Assembly: GCF_040412425.1 (NCBI RefSeq)
Contig: NC_089755.1
Location: 50,267,798 to 50,331,797 of the forward strand
Origin: Macrobrachium rosenbergii
Taxonomy: Eukaryota; Arthropoda; Malacostraca; Decapoda; Palaemonidae
Length of the DNA: 64,000 nt
Direction: 5' to 3'
Every line of letters begins with the position of its first letter. The first letter of the stretch is position 1. Below the pieces are notes generated by a model, which was not told the DNA's origin, ran no database searches, and saw only the letters and a program-made list of their open reading frames with translations. The translations under genes were made by a program, and so were the position numbers. Positions 26,488 to 40,744 of the stretch are shown one piece after another.

Positions 26488-26802
26488 TAATGAAAGTACC
26501 TCATGGATATCCAACTGTGGTAATTCTTTACAGGTACTTTCCTCGAACTTCCCCTAGGCTAAAATTAAACATAAATAAAAAATGTAACATCATCACAGTT
26601 ACGACCACGTAACAACCTCAAGAAAACAAGGACATAAAGTTAAATAACGCGAGAGACAACATCTGATAAGTAAAAAAAAAAAAAAAAAAGGAAAAACTTT
26701 ACACTTCTACTTGAAATCGACACCCGAATGATCGTGGGAGAGCCTTTTAATTAAATTGTTCCCTGAGAGATTTTATTTTCTGGCTTTGTCTCTCGTTTTT
26801 TA

Positions 26803-26875
<73 letters not shown>

Positions 26876-28032
26876 TTTCATCCCACGTTGAATTTTAGAT
26901 ATGAATTTGTCTTCCCTGAATATATGGTATCTGGCTTCTTTCCGGAGCTCCGGACAGCACGAATAAATCACCATCCTGCCAATTTTCCACGGCTTACCTT
27001 CAACTAATCGATGTTATCCAAGAAACTGGCAACCATAGCACTTAATAAGGATGAAGGAGCCCTAAATAAAAACTGCTGAGATTTTTTTTAATACTGAAGG
27101 GTATAAAAGCCAAAATGTCCTGAATTTGGCTGTCTATAAAAACAGGGAAACTCTGTCTACCCAGACATTTTAGTCTCCCGGTAAATTGGACTGGGTTCCA
27201 CTTTAAGTGAAATGTTTCTTGTTACTGACGTTACTGTTGTTTTAGGATAAGGTAGCTTTATGCCAGCACGGGCTCTCGATCCCGGGTGTTACTAAGTTTG
27301 TGATCATCATTTGCTGGGGAGTGCAAGACCAGTTTTTTGTTTTTCTTTACAGAAAATTCTGCTACTCATTTGCATTTTTATTTTTAGAAACCCAAATCAG
27401 CCTTATAGAATGCAAAAAAGAATACTCTGAATTTACCTAAAATACAATAATTATGCGAGATACGTGACCAAAAGCAATCTCTAAGAGGGGAGTGTAGAGA
27501 AAGACTTCTACAGTCGTTCTGGGGCCATATTTAGGTAAAACGTGCATAGATTTTTTATATCTCTCATTTTTCTCACTTATCTGATATCATCGCAGGTACG
27601 TGGCGTATGCGCACATTTATTACTTGTGAATTTAACTTCTCTTTTAGTTGAAAGTGGCTGAAATTCCCTTTTAATACCTGTAAGTCGTTGTTTCGTTATT
27701 TAAAAAAAAAATCCATACGTTTGATTTTATAACTGAAACTTACCATACACAGTCGAAATCAATGTTATTGACATCGATAAGGCTTCCTCAATATCCAGCA
27801 CGTCAGTCATATACCTCCACCCACCAAACTAAGCTGTCAATATTATAGACGACCTCCGAATATTGGTCTATGAATTTAGTGCCTGGAACCTGACTTAATG
27901 TACTTTAGAAAGTCTTTTGTTTTCCTTGTTTCATAATACATTTAGTTGAGATGTGGTTCAGTCCCGTACACTCAGGTGTATGTTCACTTTTATTACCTAA
28001 GTCTGTCATTATATTCCCAGCCTCGTTATTAT
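26486..28032. other. unassigned AT-rich sequence
   Basis: Contains the (CT)n at 26806. A box B-like word GCTCTCGATCCCGGG at 27269-27284 hints at a decayed SINE, but nothing else supports it. Confidence 0.4.
26806..26872. repeat. (CT)n microsatellite
   Basis: Pure, about 33 dinucleotides. Confidence 0.98.
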
Positions 28033-28280
28033 ATGCTGCCCTAAAATGGAAAACTGCAGTATCAGCATTAAAATTTTCGAAATTGAGAAATGCCACCTAT
28101 TGGGCTCGTGAAACACTAATACGCAAGTTACTGCAGTTTCAGAATGATTCTTCGATGCTTTCCACGAGTATTTAGGGGGTCCCATTTGCAGCATCTGCAA
28201 AATCAGTAGTAAGGCAAGGGAAAACATACCATTTTTCTCAGTTTTGTATTTTTGCAGATACTGCAGTCTTAGGGCAGTAT
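28033..28280. mobile_element. MITE-like element, copy 2 (about 248 bp)
   Basis: Same family as 7763-8010 in the same orientation. The left end ATGCTGCCCTAAAATGGAAA has an inverted counterpart at the right (CTTAGGGCAGTAT), which has lost part of the repeat (TCCATTT). The shared core includes CTCGTGAAACACTAATAC and GTTACTGCAGTTTCAG. Confidence 0.7.
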
Positions 28281-28310
28281 GGAGGTCTGGCGATCTCATC
28301 CCAAAAATCA

Positions 28311-28398
28311 GTACATAGAACTTTTATTAACAATAGTTCTATTGAGGATTGTTAATAAAAGTTCTATGGAGGATTGTTAATAAAAGTTCTATGGAGGA
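28311..28398. repeat. 25-bp tandem repeat, three copies, with inverted part
   Basis: GAGGATTGTTAATAAAAGTT then CTATG repeated, preceded by an inverted piece (ACTTTTATTAACAATAG), so a hairpin can also form. Confidence 0.6.
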
Positions 28399-28399
28399 A

Positions 28400-28729
28400 T
28401 CTGGTGAGACTGACAGTGGGTCACAATGACACCCGAAAATCCAATTGAGATTGAAATATTGATTACCTGGCAACTCCGAACCTCATTCATAACAGATGAG
28501 AGTGATTATTCGCTTAATTAGAAAAACAGCGAACAATGACAGCGTAATAACGAAATATTTATTCAGCACGAAAACTCTTATTAGAACGCCAATAATCGTC
28601 CTTATTCCCTATATATATTATCCTGTATGTGAAGCCGGATTAGAGAGCAGAATTAATCAATTTTTTCTCATTACGTGTTCGGGACTGTCAGCGTACTTTG
28701 TTCCGCCCTGAATTTGAGTTTTCAATCAT

Positions 28730-28771
<42 letters not shown>

Positions 28772-29289
28772 CATACATTTATATATACATGTATGTATTG
28801 TACGTATGTATAAAATGGCCCTAATCCGCTGTATGAGATCCAGGAGCCAGACCTCAAACCAAACAGGTACAATGCGAATCTATTCCTCTTTGTAATTTCT
28901 AAAGCAAATAGTAATAGGTACAGAGTACTTACTTACATTTGCATTGTGCCTGTTGCAAGGGATCAACCGGAAATGCGACTTGATCAATGTTGATTTTGAA
29001 TGATTGGTTTAGCAAGCAAAAGTCCAGTCTCATAACGTTCTACCTAAAGTGAAACGACGCAAACGTAATTACTCTCCGCGTAATTTTTGTAATTTGGGTT
29101 CATAACGAACAACATTCATGGAGATACAATTGTTCTGGCATTGTTGGTAATTTGTTATATGCGGAAAAACTGTCTTATTGTAGCTAATTACGGAGCACTC
29201 TAACTGAACGGAGCAAATTTATCAGATAAATCAAGATTAGGTAACATTTATGCAAATTTAATCATTGTAGCACTATTTTCGCGTAGGGG
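28400..29289. other. unassigned AT-rich sequence
   Basis: Only a short (AT)n. No gene recognised. Confidence 0.45.
28734..28810. repeat. short (AT)n plus TA/GTAT-rich tail
   Basis: Pure (AT)n to 28766, then ATAC/GTAT words. Confidence 0.9.
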
Positions 29290-29301
29290 TATATATGTAT
29301 A

Positions 29302-29381
<80 letters not shown>
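29290..29381. repeat. (AT)n microsatellite
   Basis: Near-pure from 29313. Confidence 0.97.
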
Positions 29382-29388
<7 letters not shown>

Positions 29389-32179
29389 ATTAACGTGTTT
29401 GCCCGAGTCTGTATTCGGCTACGCAGCAAATGTCTACGTGGGCTGCGTGGTCCCGTGCAAACAACGACAACCAATGTTGGCAGAAATCTTCACAGCTCTC
29501 CCTAACCCAATGAAAAACGACGCAATTCACCAAGTCGTTCCAATAAAATATATCTTTGGTCATATCGTTCCAATACAGTATATATCTTTGGTCATACGTT
29601 TTTTGGGTGGCCATGTTGATTGTCTTTGTACAACACAAAAAAGGAGGACTCAACCCAGAGCTGCAATGGAGGCTGGATCGTCTAAATCGATCGAAAAATT
29701 TATTGGGTAGTTTTCACAAATGTTTCATCAGTTTCCACGCTCATTCAGAAGCACGGATATATATACCAAGCCAATCACTGACTTCGTGCACATTCAGTAT
29801 TTTCTGTGCTTTAACGGGTTGGTGATGCAATCGTCAGACCAGCTCTCACATTCAGCTTGCTTCCAAAGAACGTCCGCTCTAAATGTTAATGACCTGTTCT
29901 TTCCTTCGTAATTTTTGTATAAATATGAAGAACATACGAAGTCTTTGAAGGTTTTGTAGTTTTCACACGCTCTGCTTTCATAATAGATATATAAGCAGAG
30001 ATGGCATCCTTTCTGGAAACGTTGTATCCCTGCAACCACCATCCCGAAGTGGTCATCCCCCTAAGATTTCTATGCCGTTGACATTACGAAAACGACTAAT
30101 TACCAAACGAAGACCCGAAACTCGAGTTGTTTTAACTATCAGTCGTTTATCTCATTCTTTTCTTTCACGCTAAAGGCGCTTAACAGCTCTCGCTTCACGC
30201 CACAATTTTCGTGGCCAGTCCAAAACGTTTGTAAAGAGACAACTATCTTCGGTCTCAAAAGACTGGATACCGGAGATCCACAGGACGACTGGACTGCAAA
30301 ACAGTGACGCAAGAGTCTGGCACGAAACTGAGTTAGCGAGGGATGTCCAAACATTTACCGATCATAACAATTATCAGTCTAAACATAGGAGCGTGTCGCG
30401 CATTCGAAGCAAATTTGGGAATTGTTGAAATGTTTCTCCGTATTATAAATGTTAATTCTGCTCTGTTTTCTTAGTAAGAGTTAAATGGTCATCCCATCTA
30501 CTGCAGCGTCGTTTTTATTCAGCCTCACGAACCCCTTAGTGAAAAGCTTTCAGCCATTCCCCTCGGCAAACGAGAAAGGATGAACGAGCACCAGAGATAA
30601 TACGCAAGCAAAATTTTCGTTATTGCGAGTGGTCTTACCAGAAGGAGTTGCAGTAAAGCAAACAGGGCGAATAATTCTGCACTTAACGCGAAATAACATT
30701 GACGCAATTCATGTTTGTCGATGCTTTGCTTATTTCATGGGTAAACAATGATGTCTGTGACAGTGCTCTGTCATTGAGCTTTATCAGTTGAACTGAGTTA
30801 CATTTTCATTTCCAAATTACATATTACAATATAGCTTTTAATCAAATCACCAGATGATCAAGTTTGAATCAGAAATGGCGCTAAATGAACCATAAAGAGA
30901 ATTTTTCTTTCAATGTTTTCGTTGCTTTTGTTATAGTAAGCTGTCCTTGTGCCAGCACGTGATTAAGCACTAATGAGTAGACCGTAATGATCTCCTTATA
31001 TCATCATTTAGTGATCTGGGGAGAAGCGAGCGATGGGATGCCAAGCTTGGCGTAATAAGTAGGACAAAACATTGAACCTGGTCTCTTTCTACAAAGTACA
31101 TCACAGGAAATAAAACTGATTAAGTGGACTTCCATTCCCACTCAGAAATCGAGTCAAGAACTGTGGCACGGGAGCAGGAGAAACCTGAACACAAAAGACC
31201 CTACTAGAACCTGTCGAGTAGGGTACGTCAGTTATTAGCACAACCGTACCTGGAGTGCGCATGTACTTTGAAAACAAACGCCCCCCTTGGCCGAGATTCG
31301 TATTTCCTAAGCCCTGGCTTAGGATAGTTCTTTCTAGACCGCGGTCCAGCCAACAACTCGTTTTATTTTTCGTCTCCCTTCCCTGCCATTCGCTCATTTC
31401 CCCTCGACAAAAATTCTTTCCTTTTTTTACACGGCTTCATAATCCCAAAATCAATACCTTAAAACTGACTCCCTTCGAGCAACGCAGTATAGAGTGCTGG
31501 CACAAAGACATTACAGGATGCCGGCTGATTCAAAAACGCCAAGTGGGGTGAGTTTTGTTCGGCTTTTAATGTCAACAAAAATCATAATTGAAACGAAATA
31601 GACGACGGAAGATGTTTATGAATAAAAGACAGTCGGATTTTTTACCATTATTATGGTAGTTCCTTTTTCTAAAAAAGGAAGAACAGTGTTGTTACACACC
31701 CGCTGATGGACTCTTGTTTATGTTTCTATAAAATATATACGTAAATACATAAAAAAGAATGTTAACAATGTACCTTTGCAATAATTACCAACGATAAAAT
31801 ACCCTCGTGTAACGCATAATAATTCCCTCAGTAACCGGAAATTAATATGAAATGCTGGAAACTAATATTCAGAAAAGAAATATTCATGAGCATGAACGTT
31901 CAATAAAAAGCCCTTGTTAACATGACATCATGACTGACTGGGTGATTAATCTAACTGACATCAGTCAATCCCAATACAATATCAAAGAGTGAAAAGAGCG
32001 CCGAGCAATATGAAATTTTTCCGTCGAAATGAAAGTTTAACATAAAATGTTTCCGTTTTTTCCGAGAGGACTTCGGAAAGAATCAAATAAAAGTCCTATA
32101 ACGGTGAAGGTTTTTTTTGACAATTTCCTCAAGATTCTTTCGTTCGTTGTCGAGAGAGATTATTGAAAAGGGACGGACA
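29382..32179. other. longest stretch without microsatellites
   Basis: About 2.8 kb of mostly unique sequence. A ~30-bp local duplication (CGTTCCAATA-A/CA-TATATC) lies at 29533-29596. Small hairpins at 31198-31224 (ACCCTACT/AGTAGGGT) and 31306-31323 (CCTAAGCCCTGGCTTAGG). ORFs of 98-103 codons at 29399 and 31255 show no known motif or splice sites; I cannot call a gene. Confidence 0.4.
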
Positions 32180-32950
32180 GACAGACAGACATACGCAAAA
32201 ACGCACAGACAAACAGACATACGTAAACATACAGACAAACAGACGTACACAAACCCACAGACAAACATACACAAACGCACAGACATACGCAAACGCACAG
32301 ACAAACAGACATACGTAAACATACAGACATACACAAACCCACAGACAAACAGACATGCGCAAACGCACAGACAAACAGACACACGTAAACCCACAGACAT
32401 ACACAAACGCACAGACAACAGATATGCGTAAACATACAGACATACACAAACCCACGGACAAACAGACATACACAAACTCACAGACAAACAGACATACGTA
32501 AACGTACACACAAACAGACATACACAAACCCACAGACATACACAAATGCACAGACAAACAGACATACGTAAACGTACAGACAAACAGACATACACAATCC
32601 AACAGACATACACAAACGCACAGACAAACAGACATACGTAAACGTACACACAAACAGACATACACAAACCCACAGACATACACAAATGCACAGACAAACA
32701 GACATACGTAAACGTACACACAAACAGACATACACAACCCAACAGACATACACAAACGCACAGACAAACAGACATACGTAAACGTACACACAAACAGACG
32801 TACACAAACCCACAGACATACACAAACGCACAGACAAACAGACATACGTTAACGTACACACAAACAGACATACACAACCCAACAGACATACACAAACGCA
32901 CAGACAAACAGACATACGTGAACGTACAGACATACACAAACCCACAGACG
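32180..32950. repeat. ACAGACA-based satellite with 70/140-bp higher order
   Basis: Built from degenerate ACAN and ACAGACATAC words. From 32498 to 32917 it is six exact 70-bp units (GTAAACGTAC starts at 32498, 32568, 32638, 32708, 32778; diverged GTTAACG at 32848; GTGAACG at 32918). Two variants (AACCCACAG and CCAACAG) alternate, a 140-bp dimer. A 293-codon minus-strand ORF (32083-32964) is a translation of this array. Confidence 0.9.
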
Positions 32951-33025
32951 GACTCAGGTAGCAATATTACATCCTTCCATCTTCATCGATGAAGTCAACA
33001 AGTGTAAGAATAAGAGAGACCGTAC

Positions 33026-33096
33026 GAAGAAGAAGAAGAAGAAGAAGAAGAAGAAGAAGAAGAAGAAGAAGAAGAAGAAGAAGAAGAAGAAGAAGA
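33026..33096. repeat. (GAA)n microsatellite
   Basis: About 23 pure GAA triplets; polypurine strand, capable of triplex formation. Confidence 0.95.
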
Positions 33097-33628
33097 ATCA
33101 AGAAACAAAAGGAAGAGTCGAGAGCAGAAAATAAGTAAAAATCTAGCGCTGGAAGGCGTCAAAAATTCAGATCACCGATTCGAGGAATTTCTGGATAAGG
33201 TGGAGTCGGGACGAGCTGGAATTTTTCTTACACAGATTTTTATACTGTTTCCGGATGAAGATGAAATGACACCGAGGAGAAAAGAGAAAGAATGGTTTGT
33301 GGCCTTTCCTTGTCGAACGCTCAGATTTTCCACTGGGAGGTTTAAGGCGCGTCAGTCACAAAAGGAGATATTATTCTAAACCATGTCTTAATATTTTTTT
33401 GTCTGCATTTAAAATTGACAAAGACGTTTTGAGAAATTTGTACATGTGAAAAAAAGAGAAGCTTGTCCATAGTTTTAAACTGGTTTAAGGCGGTTTAACA
33501 CAAACGTCCAATTTATAGAACTGATCTGAAAATAATCAACCCTTTTGAACGAAGTAGATAATCCCTTGTCCTTTTCAACTTTGGTTGCGACAACCATACT
33601 ACCATACAACTCACTCACAGCTCCCACA

Positions 33629-33631
<3 letters not shown>
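33097..33631. other. unassigned sequence
   Basis: Nothing recognised between the (GAA)n and (AT)n arrays. Confidence 0.45.
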
Positions 33632-33713
<82 letters not shown>

Positions 33714-33716
33714 GTA

Positions 33717-33748
<32 letters not shown>

Positions 33749-33795
33749 CTGTATATACATACATATACTTATATATATACATATATATATAAATA
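33632..33795. repeat. (AT)n microsatellite
   Basis: Pure to 33711, then with ACGT, ATAC and CTGT breaks. Confidence 0.97.
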
Positions 33796-33814
33796 TTTTT
33801 ACCATATGCCTATT

Positions 33815-34030
33815 TCCCCGGAGGGGGGGCGGTTGCGGGTACCAGAAGGGTATATAGTTATACCCATCTGGTTTATCAGCACCTCTTTAAGAGCAGACCG
33901 GATGCTGGCAACCATTTATAACTGGGTGGAGCTTTATTCTGGGATCGAACTCGATCACGACCATTGTAAGCCGGGTAGCATTTATGCGTCATATATTTCC
34001 CGATCTATGTAACCTTTTCACGGGTTACCA
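33815..34030 (-). mobile_element. possible tRNA-derived SINE (family F)
   Basis: A box B-like AGTTCGATCCC lies on the minus strand at 33941-33951 in a non-simple, moderately GC-rich block placed between two (AT)n arrays. Box A is not clear and there is no second copy here, so this rests mainly on one box. A G-run (GAGGGGGGGCGG) lies at 33822-33833. Confidence 0.3.
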
Positions 34031-34099
34031 GAGAAAGGAGCCCTTTTCACCTACACACAAAGACAAAGGTTATTCACAACTTTAGGTCAAGTTAGCAAG

Positions 34100-34797
<698 letters not shown>

Positions 34798-35103
34798 ACT
34801 GGAATATGAAATTTAGGCCAAAGGCCAAGATCCGGAACCTATGACGTCGTTCAGCGCTGAACAGAAACTAAGAGTAAAGGTCTGAAAGGTGTAACAGGAG
34901 GAAAACCTCCCACTTGCACTATGAAACAATTACTAGGAGATGGTGGAAAGTAAGATGGAAGACAGATAATATGGACGGAGGTACAATAAAAGAAATGAAA
35001 GGGGTTATAGTTAGGGGCAAAAGGAACGCTGCAAAGAACCTGGAGTACTGCTAACAGTACACCGCGTTAGGTACACTGACGACACTAACCCCCTACGGGA
35101 TGG
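34798..35103 (-). mobile_element. ~310-bp SINE-like repeat (family A), copy 2
   Basis: Runs from GGAATATGAAATTTAGGCC to the CCCCTACGGGATGG end, with the internal CACCGCGTTAGGTACACTG palindrome partly decayed. Alignable to the other five copies along its full length. Confidence 0.75.
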
Positions 35104-35465
35104 GGTATTATGGAGAGGTGTATAATATTGTCAAACTACAGGCCATAAGTGCAGTGGTCTGGAGCAAGGAAATTTTCCATGACAGATAAATGGAATAAAC
35201 ATTTACATTTCCTTTTAATGTCGCCAACGTTAGCAATGAGTGGTAAGTCTATCTTCAGTTAGGATTGTTATTAACATTAGTATGCGTGTTAGAATCTTTT
35301 ACTACCTTAATATTAAGAGCAGGAAATCTCCTATTATAAAATCCTAGGCGAAACAGAAAGACTGGACTGAAATTTTTCGAATTTTCTCTCCCAAAGAAGA
35401 GAATTTTCTTGTCTCTAAGATTGTGCGTCAAAAAACCAAGATAAACTGTTCCTCTACCCCCTTTT
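35104..35465. other. unassigned AT-rich sequence
   Basis: Unique sequence between the family A SINE and the structured repeat. Confidence 0.45.
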
Positions 35466-35825
35466 TAGTTTTCTGTAAAAAAACCATTGTGACGGCTTTG
35501 TCTGTCCATCCGTACTTTTTCTTCCCGCCCTCAGATCTTAAAAACTACTGAGGCTAGAGGGCTGCAAATTGGTATCTTGATCATCCACCGTCCAATCATC
35601 CAACATACCAAATTCCAGCCCTCTAGCCTCCCTAGTTTTTATTTTATTTAAGGTTAAAGTTAGTCATAATCGTGCATCTAGCACCGATATAGGTACCAAC
35701 AACACAGGCCACCACCAGACCGTGGCTGAGTTTCATAGGCCGCGGCTGAAAGTTTCATACGACATTAAAAGCCATAGGCCTACAGAAAACTCGATTGTGC
35801 CAAAGAAACTACGGCGCGTTTTTTG
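35466..35825. mobile_element. structured non-autonomous repeat with a 45-bp inner hairpin
   Basis: The inner arms at 35540-35587 and 35594-35637 are reverse complements (GAGGCTAGAGGGCTG ... CAGCCCTCTAGCCTC). The 3' part has AGGCCACCACCAGACCGTGG and CATAGGCCGCGGCTGA, and the ends share ATTGTG words. I recall this block as an abundant repeat in shrimp sequence, but its class (MITE or other) is not clear. No ORF. Confidence 0.55.
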
Positions 35826-37504
<1,679 letters not shown>

Positions 37505-37854
37505 CGAATGAGAACTTGACAGTCAGACAGATAATTCTGCATCATTTTGCTACCAACATTAATAATTAGTTTCTAAAGAAAAAATAAAGCAAAAACAATT
37601 CATGCACTTCCATAATTTCGAACTTGAAGAATACCGCATTCCTTAGATCTAATTCTGATCCAGCATTTCTGCCTCGCAGCCAAAAACCCAAGGTCAGTGT
37701 TGGGTGACTTTAGTTGATTCCAGAGATTCCTCAATTAAACCGGATTGCTGAGGACGGGGATGTCAGAGGGATTAGGACGGAAGGGGACTGATTTGGGATT
37801 ATGGAAGATGGAAAGGGCGTATGATCAGGAAACTTGGAAGGAAGGAACGTGCCT

Positions 37855-38640
37855 GGAAACGTCCTGGAACAGAGGGGCCAGGAAACGTCCTAGAACAGAG
37901 AGGCCGGGAAACGTCCTGGAACAGAGAGGCCAGGAAACGCCCTGGAACAGAGAGGCCAGGAAACGTCCTGGAACAGAAGGGCCACGAAATGTCCTGGAAC
38001 AGAGGGGTCAGGAAACGCCCTGGAACAGAGGGTCCACGAAACGTCCAGGAACAGAGGGGCCAGGAAACGCCCTAGAACAGAGGGGACACGAAACGTCCTG
38101 GAACAGAGGGGTCAGGAAACGCCCTGGAACAGAGGGTCCACGAAACGTCCAGGAACAGAGGGGCCAGGAAACGCCCTAGAACAGAGGGGACACGAAACGT
38201 CCTGGAACAAACGGGTCAGGAAACGTCCTGGAACAAAGGGGTCAGGAAACGTCCTGGAACAAAGGGACCAGGAAACGCCCTGGAACAGAGGGGACACGAA
38301 ACGTCCAGGAACAGAGGGGCCAGGAAACGCCCTGGAACAGAGGGGACACGAAACATCCTGGAACAAAGGGGTCAGGAAACGTCCTGGAACAAAGGGACCA
38401 GGAAACGCCCTGGAACAGAGGGGTCACGAAACGTCCTGGAACAAAGGGGTCAGGAAACGCCCTGGAACATAGGGGCCACGAAACGTCCTGGAACAAAGGG
38501 GTCAGGAAACGCCCTGAAACAGAGGGTCCACGAAACGTCCAGGAACAGAGGGGTCAGGAAACGCCCTGGAACAGAGGGTCCACGAAACGTCCAAGAACAG
38601 TGGGGCCAGGTTACGCCCTGGAACAGGGCGGCCACGAAAC
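37855..38640. repeat. 26-bp minisatellite, about 30 copies
   Basis: Unit GTCCTGGAACAGAGGGGCCA then GGAAAC, with recurring variants (GGGTCAGG, GGGACACG, GGTCCACG) in a patterned order. All three frames cycle, so ORFs of 60-144 codons on both strands are artefacts. Confidence 0.9.
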
Positions 38641-40189
38641 GTTTTAGCAGATGGCCTGCTGATTCGCCGTCTTCGTCGGCGTATGAAGCAGCTGGTGCTG
38701 TGGAATTTTGCTACACGGGGGTTCATCCCTGATTCAAAATTTAAAGGGTTAACGAGGAAGTGATTACTGTTTTTGGGTGCCACTGGAGCCACCCCTATCA
38801 AGAAGGACAAGAAAATTTTGGGTGAAGAGGTTGCATTAATCGTAGTGAATTCTCTGAACCAATCTCATTATCTGGTTAGTTCTGTATCTATATTTTTTTT
38901 TGGGGAGGGACAGCAGGTACAACATTGATGGAAATCGTCTGAGAATGGTGAAATAACCATATGTATCTTTATACCTATAGTCTCCAGTATGCAGTAAATT
39001 GTATTAACAATCGTTCATAACACTGGCGTATTCCATCTTACATTTTAATTTGATTGATACGCACGAGTTCCTATTTCTTACATAAAATCCCTCGCCAGTA
39101 TCAACATAATTTTGCCTTATAGTATATTCAGGTAGTAATTAACCTAAACGCTTATGGAAGTTAATACTGACTGTTTTTGTTTTAGTCACTAAGAGATTCT
39201 TAAATAATGTTACAAAATCACAAGGAGTGGCCAAGAGAATATAACGATTCTATTGTCCAACTTATTCAAGTTGAACTTTAGTTCCCGTTTTCATTTTTCT
39301 GTATATCACGGCGTTATTTTTTCCTTTCGCATTACCCCTATATATCAAAATTTTAAGCCTTCCAAACACACACGCTTATCTTTAACACCTCCTTATCGGA
39401 TTACCTAAGAGAGGACTCATCACACCAGGAAGAGATATTAAAGTAGAAGAGATATAAAGTACACAATAGCAAGACTTTCATGCGTCGCGATCACGGCACA
39501 TGGTATTGCCTGCAAACTCATTCTTTCTATAAATCCATCTATTTCCGTACCTGTCCAAAGTGATAATGGCAATGTAGATGTAACGAATTATGAAAACATG
39601 AAAGGTGAAATCCCAATCAGCGAATTCTCTCCACGCTACGTATGCAAAAGCGATATGGAACCAAACGGTAGATCAAAGAGGACGGGCGAATACGATTGGA
39701 ATTTCAAAGTTTTTCTCTGATTAGGAGCAAAACGATTCGAATTGGATTTTTTTTTTTTTGCTTTCCATTTTTTCATTACCAGGAAAGCGTTGCACAAATA
39801 GCAAACGTGACAAAGTGATCCTGAAAAAGCGAAATCCATCAAAGCATTGTTTGAATTTATGAAAGGGAGCCATCATGTAAGATATTTCATAAACGTGAAA
39901 CCTGTGCTATCGAAGGCTATAAAACATATTTTACAAGGGTATTTTTTTTATATTTATTATTGATGTAAAGGCTAACGGAAACGCCATTCTGGCGAAAGCA
40001 AAAGCAAGAGAGTGGTCAATGGATGAATGTCCATATTAGGAAACATTTACTATATTCCCGAGAGAAGTAAATCAAATATCCCATTTTATAAAAAAAAAAA
40101 ATTATAACTTCTCGAGTGACTTCTAATTAATTACCAGCTGACAGGCTACTGATTAGTATGTATACATATACATACATATATATCTTCTT
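38641..40189. other. unassigned sequence
   Basis: The first 190 bp (38641-38830) are GC-richer, with a CGCCG/CGGCG hairpin near 38664, and could be an unrecognised repeat. The rest is AT-rich and unique. Confidence 0.4.
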
Positions 40190-40668
40190 TTCTTTTTCTA
40201 TTAACGTGCTTTTATTCCCATTTTTGTATGGGGTAAGCACGATGCCTTCTTTTTGAAGGACTTTTTGATTTGGCTTTGGGGTAGACCTGTGGTCTCGATC
40301 GGCTGCCCTGCCTGACATCGCTTAGACCCCGGTGCGTATGTTTCATGTATCATACCAGACCCAACGCCCTTTCTTCCCAGCAGCGAGAAGTTATTGCGCG
40401 GGTATGGCGAGCGTTCGAGACGTGTGAGATGTTTGTTATGTTTTTAGAAGGTGTTGTAGTGGCTTTGTTTTGTGTGTGTATTTAGTCTGTAACATCCATT
40501 TGCTTTTTAAGCAAACCTATCCGTTGATTACATATATAATCCCGGGATGTCTACACGGATAGCAAAGTGTCTGCCTCTCTGATCAGCCGGCTTGCGGGAT
40601 TGAACCCGCGCCACAGACCTCTACGAAGTCCGAAGCTGCTGCTGTTACCGACTGAGCCATCGAGGCTC
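40190..40668 (-). mobile_element. tRNA-derived SINE (family C), long copy
   Basis: On the minus strand the 5' end has box A TGGCTCAGTCGG (40649-40660) and box B GGTTCAATCCC (about 40596-40606), both close to the pol III consensus, about 50 bp apart. It is not a functional tRNA: the acceptor ends do not pair and the T-loop is off. A long body of about 350 bp follows, including a CCGATCGAGACCACAGGTC-like block, ending near ATAAAAGCACGTTAATAG. I recall this body as abundant in decapod sequence. A 63-codon minus-strand frame at 40127-40318 is part of the SINE, not a gene. Confidence 0.7.
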
Positions 40669-40694
40669 TATACATACATATATATATATATATG

Positions 40695-40741
<47 letters not shown>
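40669..40741. repeat. (AT)n microsatellite
   Basis: TA-rich with GTAT/ACAT breaks, pure from 40704; abuts the 5' end of SINE family C. Confidence 0.95.

Positions 40742-40744
<3 letters not shown>

Noticed and set aside
27262..27290. Box B-like word GCTCTCGATCCCGGG
   Set aside because: No box A, no second copy and no tail; too little for a SINE call.
29399..29710. 103-codon ORF in a region free of microsatellites
   Set aside because: No domain, no splice sites in sensible places, and it spans a local 30-bp duplication; coding status cannot be supported.
31101..31551. Two overlapping 98-codon ORFs on opposite strands
   Set aside because: Neither shows a recognised motif; mutual overlap suggests a moderately GC-rich chance opening.
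32083..32964. 293-codon minus-strand ORF rich in Cys, Val and Leu
   Set aside because: It is a translation of the ACAGACA-based 70-bp satellite. The unit is not a multiple of three, other frames are open too, and there is no complexity beyond the repeat.
37745..38179. 144-codon ORF and several minus-strand ORFs
   Set aside because: Translation of the 26-bp minisatellite; all frames cycle and both strands are open.
40546..40668. Possible minus-strand tRNA gene
   Set aside because: Box A and B are good, but acceptor ends do not pair, the T-loop is abnormal and a long SINE body follows; treated as a SINE head.
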